A stretch of 39,583 nt of DNA, taken from Pleurobrachia bachei. Its lineage: Eukaryota > Ctenophora > Tentaculata > Cydippida > Pleurobrachiidae. This document shows positions 1-11,090 of the stretch, piece after piece. Both the position numbers and the translations under genes were made by a program. Position 1 is the first letter of the stretch; each line of letters starts with the position of its first letter. The notes under the pieces are model-generated. The model was not told the DNA's origin, did not search any database, and saw only the letters and a list, made by a program, of their open reading frames with translations. The stretch covers positions 54,769 to 94,351 of the forward strand of contig AVPN01000013.1 of the NCBI GenBank assembly GCA_000695325.1, given 5' to 3'.

Positions 1-1339
1 TCCACCTCTACCTCCATCCCCATCGCTATTTCTACCCCATAAATATACCAATATCCCAACTTGAACCCCTCAGACACTATAAAACCTCAGAGCACAGGCT
101 TTTAATTTTCTTAGTGGTGTGGTTTTCTTAACAGTGCCTATTTCTTTAGATAGTGGAAGGACCCTAAACGCGGAGATTTGGGGCTGGTCGAGCAACTACT
201 CTTCGAATTGAGATAACAGCACGTGGCAGCTTGTGGTACACCTTAATTCTGCGATGTACAATAGATTTGCTTCATCAAAACTTGGGTTGCCTATAACTCA
301 ATCACTGATATCCAAAATAACTGAGGAAGGGGCTCAGATTATTATTTATGACACTTATTGGAGATTTTAATATGTTTCTGTTAATTAATTATGATTTTAT
401 GTTTTTCATTTTGCCGGTTACCAAACATTAACCAAACCGTTTTATACTTGTAATTGTGTGTCACTCTCTGGTACACTTTTGACCAGTGTGGAATCATAAC
501 CGTCACGCGCGCGGTACTTTTCTTAATACTAGTCGCGCGGCCAAAGTAAGCAGTGTCGGCACGGGTCTGCTGCGTTCACCCCTGGCCCTTTGTAAAAGGG
601 CCAGCAGCGTTTGCCAATCGTTTTTGAAAAGCACTGCTGTGTCGGATTGAAAAAAAGAGAAAGCTGCCTTATCCCCGTGCCAGCAGCTAATTTACCCCCC
701 AGGTCTTGCGCTGCAGACCCTGCGTTTTTTCACGCCTTTTCATTGGGGACTACTCACTGCAGCGAGGCCAACTTCCAGTCCCACCCTCGGCCCTCCAATC
801 TTGTGAGTTGTGATTTGTGCTTTGGATTGCTGTGATATTCAGAAGGATAGAGTCAGCGGAGTGGTTCGGGGAGATTAGAGGAATGGTGTGAGGGAGATTA
901 ATCCAGATGTATAGGTAGTCCGGTAGGAGTGAAGCTGTGACCACACGACCTATTCACACTGGCGTTTTTACAGAATACAGTCCTGCCTAGACTGCACAGA
1001 GACGGACATTCTCACTGAGATTTTGCAGTCTCTGATCTCTCGGTATCACACCCCAATTCAACAGATGCCGAATTCTCGGGAATGAAAAACAAAGACGCTC
1101 TTCCTCGAACTAAAGAAGTGCGAAAAGCTGCTCTTCAAAGTGCAAAGATGGGGTCTGGGAATCATGGCACATCATATACGTTTAATACTTTTATAAAGTT
1201 GTCACCTTATATTTGCTTTCTCCTTTGTTCCATGAATGCTATAGGAGTGCTATTTGCGACATTGCACGTCAATGTGACAATTTGACTGAATATCCCTTTA
1301 AAAGTAATTCTTCTAAGAACAAAACCTTCAATTCAAATC
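1..1339. other. 5' flank without a supported gene
   Basis: I see no convincing coding exon here. Open frames at 611-835 and 1082-1285 are short, low in family-like motifs and lack splice context. The stretch includes a CG-rich patch near 505-541 and a perfect 10-bp stem with a 3-nt loop at 582-604 (CTGGCCCTTT / AAAGGGCCAG). It probably contains the upstream region of the GPCR that starts at 1340. Confidence 0.5.
582..604. repeat. Perfect short hairpin
   Basis: CTGGCCCTTT (582-591) is followed by GTA and then its exact reverse complement AAAGGGCCAG (595-604). The flanks are GC-rich. No poly-T run or gene end lies beside it, so its role is unknown; it could be the centre of a small fold-back element. 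Confidence 0.6.
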
Positions 1340-2975
1340 ATGATTTTACTGTTGCTTTGTATTGTCACCCCTGTTGACTGTGAGACAACAAGTTCCAACA
1401 ACACCACTCCCACGGCTGGGGATGATGAGTGTCCGATATCCAGTATCAACGAGGACTTCCTAGTCCGGAAATGTACCAACAACATCCCTAATGTGAAAGT
1501 GTTAGGTGACTACACTGCACTTGGCTCGACGAGAATGTCTTGCATTGGCTCGCCCACAGTAACATTTGTTATAACGCGGACATGTGACCTGTATGCTCGC
1601 ACTCTGAAGACATTTGTGGACAGGTTATGTCCTGATGACCCTGCCCAGTATCAGGCTTGTGGGGCATCCGGTTACAATCCAGCCCGGGCAAGAGAGTTGT
1701 TCCGCACACCACCTGCCTGTGGGGTTTTTTGTTTCGACCCTGAGGTTCATCTATATCGGCTCCACGAGACGCTCCAAGAGTGCCCAAGTGCACGGGTACA
1801 AGTTCGGTATACAATTAGTACTGTCGGTGGAGGGGAGGTGGATATTTGGATGAAGGAAGGAGCGTTGTGTGACGGAATATGTGATGATATTGAAATAGAA
1901 AGACCCGGTCAAGAGGAACGATCAAAAGCGGAATTTTTGTTGTGTGTGGACGAACGAGACTGCAGCGGATATAGTTACGGTGCTGTCGTCCAAACCGACG
2001 GGGAGTACTATCTAGAGCCATTCAATAGAGTTCCCCCAACTGCAGCTAACGTCACGTGTAACTACATTGACATCTTTGATGTTTATCTGTTTCCATTGAA
2101 CAACAGGACCCGCTGCTTTATCCCCCTGCCCTCCGTCGAACACATAACAGGTTACTTTTTGCCCAGTTCGCCCAGCTACTGCAGTTCCAGTTTAGACCAA
2201 ACGAATTGCACTGATCGTGCTAAAGTGGCAGGGTCATGTTTGGTGAACGGATATCCCACGACAGTATCAATACATGTGCTATGCCCAAAATACGGTACTT
2301 CGTACGTATGTGATGATCAAATAGAGACAAAGTGCCCTACGATCAACAGGCAATGTACCATTCAGAAACACTTGCTGTGTAACAGTAGAGCAGACTGTGC
2401 TGAGGGGGCGGACGAGAAAATGGAGCTGTGTTCCAAACTGACCAAACAAAGGTGTGTTCGTAGTTTTAGTCAGAACGAAGGGCTCCTCCCGATACCCGTA
2501 GAGTGGGTCCAAGACGGGGTAGTGGATTGTTTGGATGGGCAGGATGAACGGAAAGAATGGGAAACATGTGGCAAAAGGACAAGAAAACGGATAAAATATC
2601 TGGCCCGCCAATGCTCGGATGTATTTCTTTGTAAGGAAGATAGGACACAATTTTTGGAGTTGCCGTTTCTTTGTTCTTTTCCCAACAAATGTGATGAAGG
2701 TGTATGCAACGCTGGAAAAGCCACAGTCTCTCGAAAATTGATAAGCAGCAAATCAGTTAATGGACAGACTTTGAAAAGCGCCGTGTGCAACAATGGACTA
2801 GAAAACCTCCTTCGTCTAAAAGGTGAAACATGTCACTCTACGATATTCAGCCACCTATTTCATGAGTTTTTCGGGAAGAACTTTACTACCGAATTAGTAC
2901 TTCTCAGTGAGAAACAAGATTGTAGGTATCTATACGGAGAACAATTTGTCTACCATAGTTGTTCAGGCCTATGTT

Positions 2976-3613
2976 TTAAAGTGAGAGTGGACCGGATCAG
3001 AATTGGACAAGTTTGTTGTAGGTAGTAGAGATTAGCTTTCTGAGCATATTGCGTTTTTGCCGCTCAAAATCGACCCACCCATCACTGAGATACATTTGTT
3101 ATGTTGGGAGAATTCCTGCTGGATCAATATTTATCAAACAGGATAGAAACAATCCTTGTGTTTTACTAACACATTCTTTAAATTTAAGATGTGCTGGCTT
3201 GCATTGCCCTGCTTCTGTGTATGGACATATCAACCTCACTTCTGATATTCAGAATGTGTTAGTAAAACACCACGATTGTTTATTTTCTGTTTTTTACATA
3301 CTGATTAAACAGGAGTTCTCCCAACATAACAAATATATCTCAGTGATGGGTGGGTCGATTTTGAGCGACAAAAATCTGTGTATGGACATATCAACCTCAC
3401 TTCTGATATTCAGAATGTGTTAGTAAAACACCACGATTGTTTATTTTATGTTTTTTACATACTGATTAAACAGGAGTTCTCCCAACATAACAAATATATC
3501 TCAGTGATGGGTGGGTCGATTTTGAGCGAAAAAAACGCAAAATGCTCAGAAAGCAAATCTCTACTACCTACAACAAACTTTTCAAATTTTGATTCGGTCC
3601 ACTCTCACTTTAA
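2976..3613. mobile_element. Fold-back/MITE-like DNA element with long TIRs and TTAA ends
   Basis: The left arm from 2976 is the approximate reverse complement of the right arm ending at 3613. Both start TTAAAGTGAGAGTGG, and the match runs for about 200 bp with scattered changes. TTAA occurs at both edges, consistent with a TTAA target as used by piggyBac-like elements, although the inner ends do not show typical piggyBac CCC termini. A 161-bp internal unit (3214-3374) is repeated at 3375-3535, so part of the right arm is present twice. No transposase is encoded. It sits inside the GPCR coding sequence. Confidence 0.85.
3214..3535. repeat. 161-bp tandem duplication inside the TIR element
   Basis: Units 3214-3374 and 3375-3535 start at the same TCTGTGTATGGACATATC and run through the beginning of the right TIR. 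Only a few differences are visible, such as TTTTCTG against TTTTATG near 3283 and 3446. The duplication probably arose by slippage or abortive gap repair within the element. Confidence 0.8.
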
Positions 3614-4597
3614 CGCTGAGTGTCCCCTAAAGCGGCCGGTCCACCAAACTTTGGTGACCAAAGTGCATGCCCCAATTTGAGACATACAATATTTTCTCTT
3701 AACCTTGGGTTGAACTCCCTTACGGTGGCCAAAAAGTCTCGGAATAAGTACCACAACAACTTTTTCGTTTGTAAAAATACTAATTGCATCCTGTTTGAGA
3801 AAGTATGTGATCTGGTTGATGATTGTGGAGACAGGTCGGATGAAGAGAGATGTATTAACAACTTTCAATGTTCAAATGGTTCTGGTATCCTGACCGTGGA
3901 TCAGCAATGCGATGGTAAGGTTGACTGTGCCGACCTATCCGACGAATGTAACGATCAATGTAGGAGGAAAGTCGTCATGATCGATGGGGTATTGGTCATA
4001 TCGACCATCATGGGGGTAGCAGGGGCATTTCTCAATTTAGCCAGTGCATACGAGGCTTTGTGGGAGATACGTGACTCGAGAAAGACTGGAAAATACGTGA
4101 ACAATGCCATGGTCCTCGCCATATCTTGCGGAGATCTCCTCACATCAATCTATCTCCTGACCCTTACCTACATACACTGCTATATAGGTTCGGAGTTTTG
4201 TGAAAGGCAATTTGAGTGGATGGGTGGACAAACATGTGAAATGATTGGTGTTCTCAATACCACTGGCGGGACGATCTCCTCCCTTGTTATGGCTTTAGTC
4301 AGCTGTTTTAGACTTCAAGGTACCTTGCAAGCACTACGATACCGGCGGTCTGAGGAAGTTACTACAAAACTTAAAATGAAGCTAATGTTGATCCTTGGTG
4401 GTGTTGTAGTTTTTGCCATTGGTGTGGCTGTCCTACCTCTGATCGATAGTTTAGATGATTGGTTTGTCAATGGGCTGATATACCAGGATATTCCATTGTT
4501 TCTGGGAGCGACGGGCAAAAACAAACTTTTGAATATTGTTCGTGTCTATCATGGAAATCACGAGTCTAGCGAGTCAGCCGGTAGTTCCGTCTCTTGG

Positions 4598-5469
4598 AAT
4601 GTACTGGGGGGGGGCGACATGTTAATTGTTAATAAATCACCTATTTTTTCCGATTTTGTTAATTAACGTAAATTAACAAAATTAACAAAGTTAACAAATG
4701 CTAAAATACTGCTCTTATCGGTCGATAATACGATTTTAACGGGTTTAATTTTATAGTTAAATGACTTATCTAACACCTATATACCTAAACAAGGCCTTTT
4801 CCGATAACCAAAGTCCGACATACAGGTTTTTTTGGCTCAAAATCGATAAAATCCAAAAGTTACAAATATTTAAATTTAGTGTATAAAATCTCACTTTAAC
4901 GCAATATTTTTCATTGATAATCGATTCTTTGGACGAAAGAAGATGATGCACAACGTTTCTGTTGGAAAAATAAATAAGATATGTCCAAAATAAATTTTTT
5001 TGGTCAAAGATTGAAAATTTGCTTCGCTACAAATCCTTGTGTTTTTAGAAAAAATTTATTTTTAGGGCATTTTTCGATTTAAGGTAAATTCATGAGTCTT
5101 ACTTAGTTTTTTAGGGTTATAAAATGTTGATTAGGGTCATTTGACTTCAATCGCGGTTTAGTTTGGGTAGTTTTACTAAAATTTACACAATGGAACAAAT
5201 CGCTGTAAAAAAAGCCGTGTTAGAGGTAGTAGGGGTGTGCAAATCGTGCAGAAGGAACAACTTTGCTCGCAGAACAAGTGTTAAATACCAACACCACGTG
5301 CTAAAGGGGATTTAGATGTCATAATTTATGACAAATGCCATTTATGACTCATAAATGGCATTTGTTAACGTTTGTTAACTTTTTGTTAACTTGTTAATAA
5401 ATCACCTGTTTTCTCGATGTTAATATTAACAAAGTTAACAAAATTAACATGTCGCACCCCCAATGTACT
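4598..5469. mobile_element. 856-bp non-autonomous TIR element with 8-bp target site duplication
   Basis: The element at 4606-5461 is flanked by AATGTACT on both sides (4598-4605 and 5462-5469). Its ends are inverted: a G run followed by GCGACATGTTAATT on the left, and AACATGTCGCACCCCC on the right. The subterminal regions are dense in GTTAAC/TTAACAAA motifs, and AATAAATCACCT occurs near both ends. No coding frame of note is present. An 8-bp duplication is seen in hAT, Merlin, P and some MULE families; I cannot choose between them. It interrupts the GPCR between the TM5-side segments. Confidence 0.9.
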
Positions 5470-5853
5470 TCAAAATATGGTTTCTGAGATGTTTTCTCGC
5501 GATTACAACGAATCAACCAGCGGCACAAAACTCTCGTTCTATGGCAATGACCCAGTGTGTATGTTCAAGGCGTTTGTCCTCCCTGATGACCCACAGGCAG
5601 GCTACGTTTGGCTTTACCTTAGCTTCCATTTACTCTGTTTTGTATCTGTAGCCATATGCCATTTGCTGATAGCGATCTACTCCAAAAATACTACGGTCCA
5701 GAACTCAAATTCACCATCATCACTTGGCCGCAAAGTTACTTTGATTTGTTTCACCGATTTCTGCTGCTGGATGCCCTTCCTGATTTGTTGTGCCCTCCAC
5801 ACGGCCGAGGTGGTGGACATGTCACCGTGGTACCAGATCTTCTCCCTCAACAT

Positions 5854-5934
5854 CCTCCCTCTTTGGTGATGACATCGCGAGCTTCGCTGCGCGCGGCCCT
5901 AGTGGAGGGGTGACAGCGTCACCAACCTCCCTCT
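5854..5934. mobile_element. 63-bp miniature TIR element with 9-bp target site duplication
   Basis: The element at 5863-5925 starts TTGGTGATGACA and ends AGCGTCACCAA, giving a 7-bp perfect TIR (TTGGTGA/TCACCAA). CCTCCCTCT flanks it on both sides (5854-5862 and 5926-5934). Removing the element and one target copy restores the TM7 NPxxY reading frame of the surrounding GPCR. It is too small to code for anything. The 9-bp duplication suggests a MULE-like family. Confidence 0.8.
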
Positions 5935-6109
5935 CAACTCTGTGCTGAATCCTTTGTTATACAGCAACATAATCGCGGCAAAGGCTGGAGAATTGTTGAC
6001 AATGCTCCAACCACCTTCCAATACAGAACGAGTACAAGAAGAAAGATCTGCAATCTCAGGACAAGTTCAACAGGAAAAACCCGCGGAAATTGCAGAAACT
6101 TCAAACTAG

Positions 6110-6458
6110 ACAATCAAAAGGAAGACCTAGGGAATGAAACATAGAACCCAAGGAGTTTTTTAATAACCTTTTTTTTAATTTGAAAGTATGTGCGTTAAAT
6201 TCTAATTGTTGTATTATCATAATTTAACTCTCTATTACCAAAATACCTTTGCCGTCCATTCTTTATTAAAATTTGGGACTTTTGGATAGCTTATAAACAT
6301 GCGCATACTGTACAGTAATAACCCGCTCCACGTGGTTCCCTAGCGGTTACCACCGATACATTACCACCCAGGATTATGTACATGATTTAAATTGACCAAC
6401 TGGCTCATGAGTCATGATTACACTAATTCCCACTTTCCACAGTTTTTAGCAATCAGTC
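6110..6458. other. Intergenic, GPCR pseudogene to CEP41
   Basis: AT-rich spacer of about 350 bp with no open frame of note. It must hold the CEP41 promoter, but I see no clear core motif. Confidence 0.5.
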
Positions 6459-7605
6459 ATGTCTCTTGCATCTGGACACAAAGGGAGGACTTCCTCAGTT
6501 ATGGACAAGAAGATTCATGAGAATCCTAGATACAGCAGAGTCTCATCTCGCCTTGATACCGGGTCGAGTATGTCAAAATACAACAGAAAGGTCGAGGACG
6601 TGAAGAATAACTACAAGTTTAAACAGGGCGAGATATTTAAACGGATGAAAGTATCCACTTTTATACAACTAGTTCTTCAGGTAAATGAACTCCGTGAACA
6701 TTATGTCTGGCGGTGCTAGACCCCCATTTGATTCTCAATTCTGTATGTAGTGCGCTCAGATGGGGTTCGCAGCGCCAGACAAAGACCAGTAATATGTAAC
6801 CCTCTCACAGCATCACATTCTATCACTTTCTATCACTCTCTTTCTATATTTTCAGGTTGAGAACTACGTGTCAGAATCAGATGTTACGGGCCTGAGTCCG
6901 GTCCCTGATGAGGGCGAAGAAGAAGAAGAGCTACCACCAACACCAGATACACACCGAACATGTGATTCTCGATTCAGTGAAGTGATATCAGGTGTCGGGG
7001 AGATGGACCTCAGAAATAAGAACACAAACGTACCACAAACAATCACCGAGAAACCGCCCAAACCATACTTGCTCCTTGATGTGCGGGACAGTGATGCGTT
7101 TGATCAGTGCCACATAATTGGAGCAGTTAATTTCCCCAGTGCCATGTTGTCCCGTGCTCAGAACTATTTCACCAAGGCTGTCCTTGAGTATGTCAATAAG
7201 GAGGGAAAAATTATAATCTTGTACGATGAAGACGAGAGAATTGCCCATGCGTGTTCCACTACAATGATAGAGCGAGGTGTGGACAACTTGTTCATGTTGT
7301 CGGGCGGTATGAAGGTCCTCTACTCTAAGTTTCCCACCGGTATTATCCGGGGTCCCCTACCCAAACTGTGCCTGGTCGATAACGAGGGCAAGGTGTCCAA
7401 AGCCAAGGTAAAGGCACAGCAGGGCGTCCAGCCGGCCAGTGTCCACCCCATGGGAAATGAATTCACGGAGGATGATTTGGACCACCTGCAGGACACTCTA
7501 GACTCCCTGTTGGAGAGCATGGCACCACCCACCAGACTAGGTGGAATGAGCAGGGCTCAGAGTAACATGTCACAGAGATCAGCTACCTCAGTAGAACTAT
7601 GTTAG
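6459..7605 (+). CDS. CEP41: Centrosomal protein of 41 kDa (CEP41), two exons
   Basis: Exons are 6459-6680 and 6856-7605, joined in frame, giving 323 aa (human about 373). The N-terminus matches the family block NPRYSRVSSRLDTGSSMSKY, then KNNYKFKQGEIFKRMKV. A rhodanese domain covers roughly residues 140-240 (YLLLDVRDSDAFDQCHIIGA, then LFMLSGGMKVL). The usual rhodanese active-site loop cysteine is replaced by ILYDEDER, as in vertebrate CEP41 (ILYDDDER), so it is probably not a sulfurtransferase. From the family, CEP41 sits at the centriole and cilium and is needed for tubulin glutamylation in the axoneme through TTLL6 transport. The intron holds a palindromic element. An AATAAA lies at 7677-7682, about 70 bp after the stop. 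Confidence 0.95.
6704..6781. mobile_element. Palindromic hairpin element, copy 1 (CEP41 intron)
   Basis: TGTCTGGCGGTGC at the left is matched by the reverse complement of GCAGCGCCAGACA at the right, and the pairing continues through CCCCAT on each side for about 26 bp. At 78 bp this is the longest of five related copies in the window. It has no coding capacity and no clear target duplication. It fits a MITE-like or fold-back repeat inserted in the intron between the two CEP41 exons. Confidence 0.75.
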
Positions 7606-7896
7606 GGTTTTGTATTGTTCAGGAATCAGGGATCAGGGGGAGTGTGTGGTACTGGTGCCAACACTCTTCTTCAGGAAATAAAGTGTGCATGTACTTGACG
7701 TGATCTGGTTGATGTGTGGGATATATTTGAAAACAGAGACATTTTATGCTGGCCATAAGTGTTTTAACGTTTTAACTGTGTGTATCATAGCATGTGCAAT
7801 CATTTTGTTCCCATCTCCACTGATGCGTGCTGCATATGGAGACGGTATATCAGAATTACACGTTGTGTTTCTTTCTTTCTCTCCCTCCCTCTCTCT

Positions 7897-7952
<56 letters not shown>

Positions 7953-8174
7953 ACGTGCAGCAAATCCCTTGCTTCCATCTCTCTAGCCATGCTTGATAAA
8001 GTCTTCTACTTCCACCCGTCCTTGATCAGCTGCAGCTAAAGCAAATTTTACGCACGTCGCACATACTACGGCCATACATTTGACAACATACTAAATATAC
8101 AAACAATACGATAGAATAAAAGGTTCTGATAATCAAGAAATTTACAAAATTTACATTCGTTCAACAATTATTAT
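7606..8174. other. Convergent 3' ends of CEP41 and the transporter; CT microsatellite
   Basis: The region has the CEP41 poly(A) signal AATAAA at 7677-7682 and a (CT)n tract at about 7870-7950. Open frames through the CT tract are low-complexity artefacts. Nothing else is supported. Confidence 0.7.
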
Positions 8175-10437
8175 TCATTTTGTTTCATCAGCCGACTCAT
8201 CACCACGTTGTTCAGGAGAAGACCCATTAGATTTCACCACCTGTGTTTCCTCCTGATCAGTGTCCTTTAAATGTAGACCCTTCGTTTCAACATTAATAAA
8301 CAGACATGCAACTCCCGTTATAATCGAAAAGAAGATGTATGTGCCAATTACCAGGTACATGTTGTACGGATCAACGTATTCTGTAAAGAACGCACCTCCG
8401 GCAGCACCCAACCGGCTGAGGGAATAGTTAATTTAGTGAACTTTTAATTTAGGGGGCGCTAGATGCTAAAATATTGTTAATAAAATCTTTGTAAATTCTT
8501 ACTTGAAGGTGTTTAGAAGGCCATTTGAAGTTGTCCTCATATGAGAAGGGTATAACTCTGGTCCCATCGTCCAGATTAGTACAGTTAGACCACCGAGAAT
8601 TAGACAACAGAGAACCAGTATAAAGAGAGTTATTGTCCAGTGGACACAAATCAGAAGTAAAATGTACAAACCAACCAAGGCCCAGTTTGACCAGATCGCA
8701 GTCGGTTTTCTGCCAAAATACTCTAAAAATGAACAAAATTAGTATTACTTTGGGAGCAATGGTTCCCCATTTTCGGCAGGTAGAGTTTGTCAAAGAAAGT
8801 AAAAGAAGGGGGGCATAGTATCAGTAAGTTGTGGGTGTTGAACTAGTGTTGTTACCTGTGCTGAATCCCCCGATAAAGATGCCAGGTATAAAGAGTGTCA
8901 CTATAACCAGATAAAACAGATACTCTGATCTTGTGTACAATATACATCCCTCATCACTAATATAGGTTGAGTCAAAGAAGTCTGAAAGGTAACAGTAGGC
9001 GTAGGTGAAGGCATCGGGTATAAAGTAGCAGATACCGGTATAGCACCAAGCCCACGAGAAGTGTAGAAACGTCATGATCACTGACATCCTGAAAAACAAA
9101 TTGGAGTTTGTAAAAGAGGTGTCCTTTTTAAAAGTTTGTGTCACCCCTCCATCACCATTTACCTGTCCGTTATAATAGCTCATGGGGTGACTTTGTAACC
9201 AAGTGTCACCCCCTGATTACTGATACAATATCTGATATATCTACCTGGTGTATGGTTGTTGATAGACCTCCATGTAACTAGTGCTCTGAGGCTCCACCGC
9301 AGTGGGTAGCATTGTATCTGGGAGCTCCACTCCATTAGTACTCGCTATCTTCCTCAGTATCTCCACTGCCTTCTCCTGCTGGCCACTAGCCAAGTAGTAC
9401 CGGGGGGACTCGTCCGAGAAGTGGAGGACAATGAGCGTTATCACAACAGGCACCAGCACTAAAGTTAACTCCCACCGCCAACCGTTATCTGCACCCATGA
9501 CAAATAGGCTTACAACGCATGCATAGACTCCTCCAAGGGCTCCAATAGTTTGGTATTGAACCACACCAGTGGTCCTGTGGTTGACAACACTAAATTCGTG
9601 GATATAACACGCAGAGATTGGGTAGCTCATACTAATTCCGAACCCTGGAGATAATATCAGGTTTAGGTTAATAGGTTTTATTTGCTCAGACAATGAAGCC
9701 GCCTTCAGTCAAGTAATTCAAATTTAATTTGTAGAAAGTGAACTTACCGCAAAATGCCCTGGACGCGATGTAGACATAGTAATTTGTAGCAGTTATGGAG
9801 AAAATACTAGCCACTGTGATCAAGTAGTATGCGAAAAGGAGGATTGATTTCCGACCGAACGAGTCCGCTACTTTTCCTCCGACGAAGCTACCAATAGCAG
9901 CTCCTGTAAGAACAGCTGCTGGTATGAGCGCTTTCTGTAGGGATGTTAGATGCCACTCGCACGCCAGATCAACTGAAAAGTAGTCAGTGTTGATACGATT
10001 TAGTTGAGATAAGATACATGATTATTCACTGTTTTTGGCTTTTTAAAATTTAAACGCTAACAGCTAATATAGATTCCAGTTCAGTGTAGTACACAATACT
10101 CACGTATGATAATGGCAGTAACATAGATCTCAGCAACGTCAGCAAACGATATCATTCCCATAAGAATATTGACAAACACTTGATACCGCCCATTTCCAAT
10201 GTACTGGATAACCTCTGAGGTTGTAATCCTGAAAATATGGCACTGATTATTGGTTTCTTACTACAGGGGTTGATCTACCGAACCCTCGCACAGAGCGTGG
10301 TGTGAGCCACACAATCCAGGGGCTAACAATGTTTACCGAGGTTCATCTCCATTTGATGGCTGATTAGAGGGAGATTGGACTATTGGAGTGACTTCTTCCG
10401 GTGTTTGTCCACTCTTTTTCCAAAACTTCCAGCCCAT
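8175..10437 (-). CDS. SVOP/SV2-like major facilitator transporter, seven exons
   Basis: Exons on the minus strand are 10437-10337, 10228-10104, 9972-9748, 9644-9245, 9088-8856, 8722-8503 and 8415-8175. They sum to 1545 nt and a 514-residue protein. The start MGWKFWKKSG is followed by a helix beginning SEVIQYIGNGRYQVF. The MFS motif between TM2 and TM3 reads GGKVADSFGRKS. The family-typical DESPRYYLASGQQEKAVEIL lies in the central loop, GPELYPSHMRTTSNGLL in TM10-11, and VETKGLHL after TM12. These match the synaptic-vesicle-2-related (SVOP, SLC22B) branch of the SLC22/MFS group, which spans membranes twelve times. The substrate is not deducible. Organic-cation transporters of SLC22A are the main alternative, but the SGQQEKAVEILRKIA loop favours SVOP. 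Confidence 0.9.
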
Positions 10438-11090
10438 TCTTGAGTTTCAAGCACTTCTAAAACAAACTGATATAACTCCAAACTAATTGTTAACACAACA
10501 CTGACTGGTAATAGACTACAAGAAAATTAAGCCATCAGTAATCAATCTTTCGCAATAAATATGGAAAGTATACTGATATAGACAAAGTCCAAAGAGTCTC
10601 AATTGTCCACATAATAAAACGAATTTATCATTGTGACTTGTGAGACTAGCAGTTAGACAACTCAAGTCTCACCAATCCGTCAATGATCGCGATCCAAAAT
10701 CATACACACCAATTTAACCACATTATAAGACAACGCAAAACGTTAACTAAGTACAATACAATAATTCATATACCACATGGAAAACAAAGACTCAGCACAA
10801 ACACAACCATGTATAAAAGTACAAACACTGCGTAATGTACAAGCTTTCACACTGAATAGCACGCTGGTTCTACACTAACCGGGATCTTGAATAATGAGAC
10901 ATAAGTTGTGTCACGTGGTATTGCAGCGACATTCAGGAATATAAGGGATTCTATGACATACAGCTAACTATGTGCCTACATCTTCTAACTCATACCCACT
11001 GCTTTCCTTCTCTCCCACCTCTTTTCAACCCCCTCCCCCCACACAAATCCCAAGTAAAACCTCACCTTCCCTACCTCTATTATAGCTCCG
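10438..11090. other. Divergent intergenic region, transporter (-) and STPG2 (+)
   Basis: About 650 bp separate two divergent start codons, so it should carry both promoters. It is AT-rich, with a TATAAAAG at about 10812. I see no coding exon. Confidence 0.6.

Larger units (their letters stand above)
1340..6109 (+). pseudogene. LDLa-domain relaxin/LGR-type GPCR, single exon, broken by three transposon insertions
   Basis: The frame opens at 1340 with a signal peptide (MILLLLCIVTPVDC) and a long cysteine-rich ectodomain to about 2975. LDLa-like modules follow, for example CDLVDDCGDRSDEERC near 3800-3860 and CDGKVDCADLSDEC near 3908-3948. Seven-helix segments start near 3975 (MIDGVLVISTIMGVAGAF). 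The last helices resemble glycoprotein-hormone/relaxin receptors (TDFCCWMPFL near 5755), and the TM7 motif NPLLY lies near 5950. The C-terminal tail stops at 6107-6109. Three TIR elements (2976-3613, 4606-5461, 5863-5925) interrupt it. Across the second and third, the flanking codons rejoin in frame once one target copy is ignored (SWNVL to QNMVSE; ILPL to NSVLNPLLY). A further one-base frame change lies near 3640-3690. Bases outside the elements still read as a good receptor, so the breaks look recent. The exact ligand class is unknown. Confidence 0.85.

Noticed and set aside
611-1285. Short open frames upstream of the GPCR
   Set aside because: No domain features, no splice context, and overlapping frames on both strands of similar length.
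3049-3680. Plus-strand frames of 100-124 aa in the TIR element
   Set aside because: They are created by the element's inverted and tandem repeats and do not resemble a transposase.
2975-5935. The three insertions as introns of the GPCR
   Set aside because: Edges are target duplications and inverted repeats, not GT...AG, and the downstream codons resume at the duplication.
7685-8039. Three overlapping serine/leucine-rich frames
   Set aside because: They read a CT microsatellite in each frame; low complexity only.
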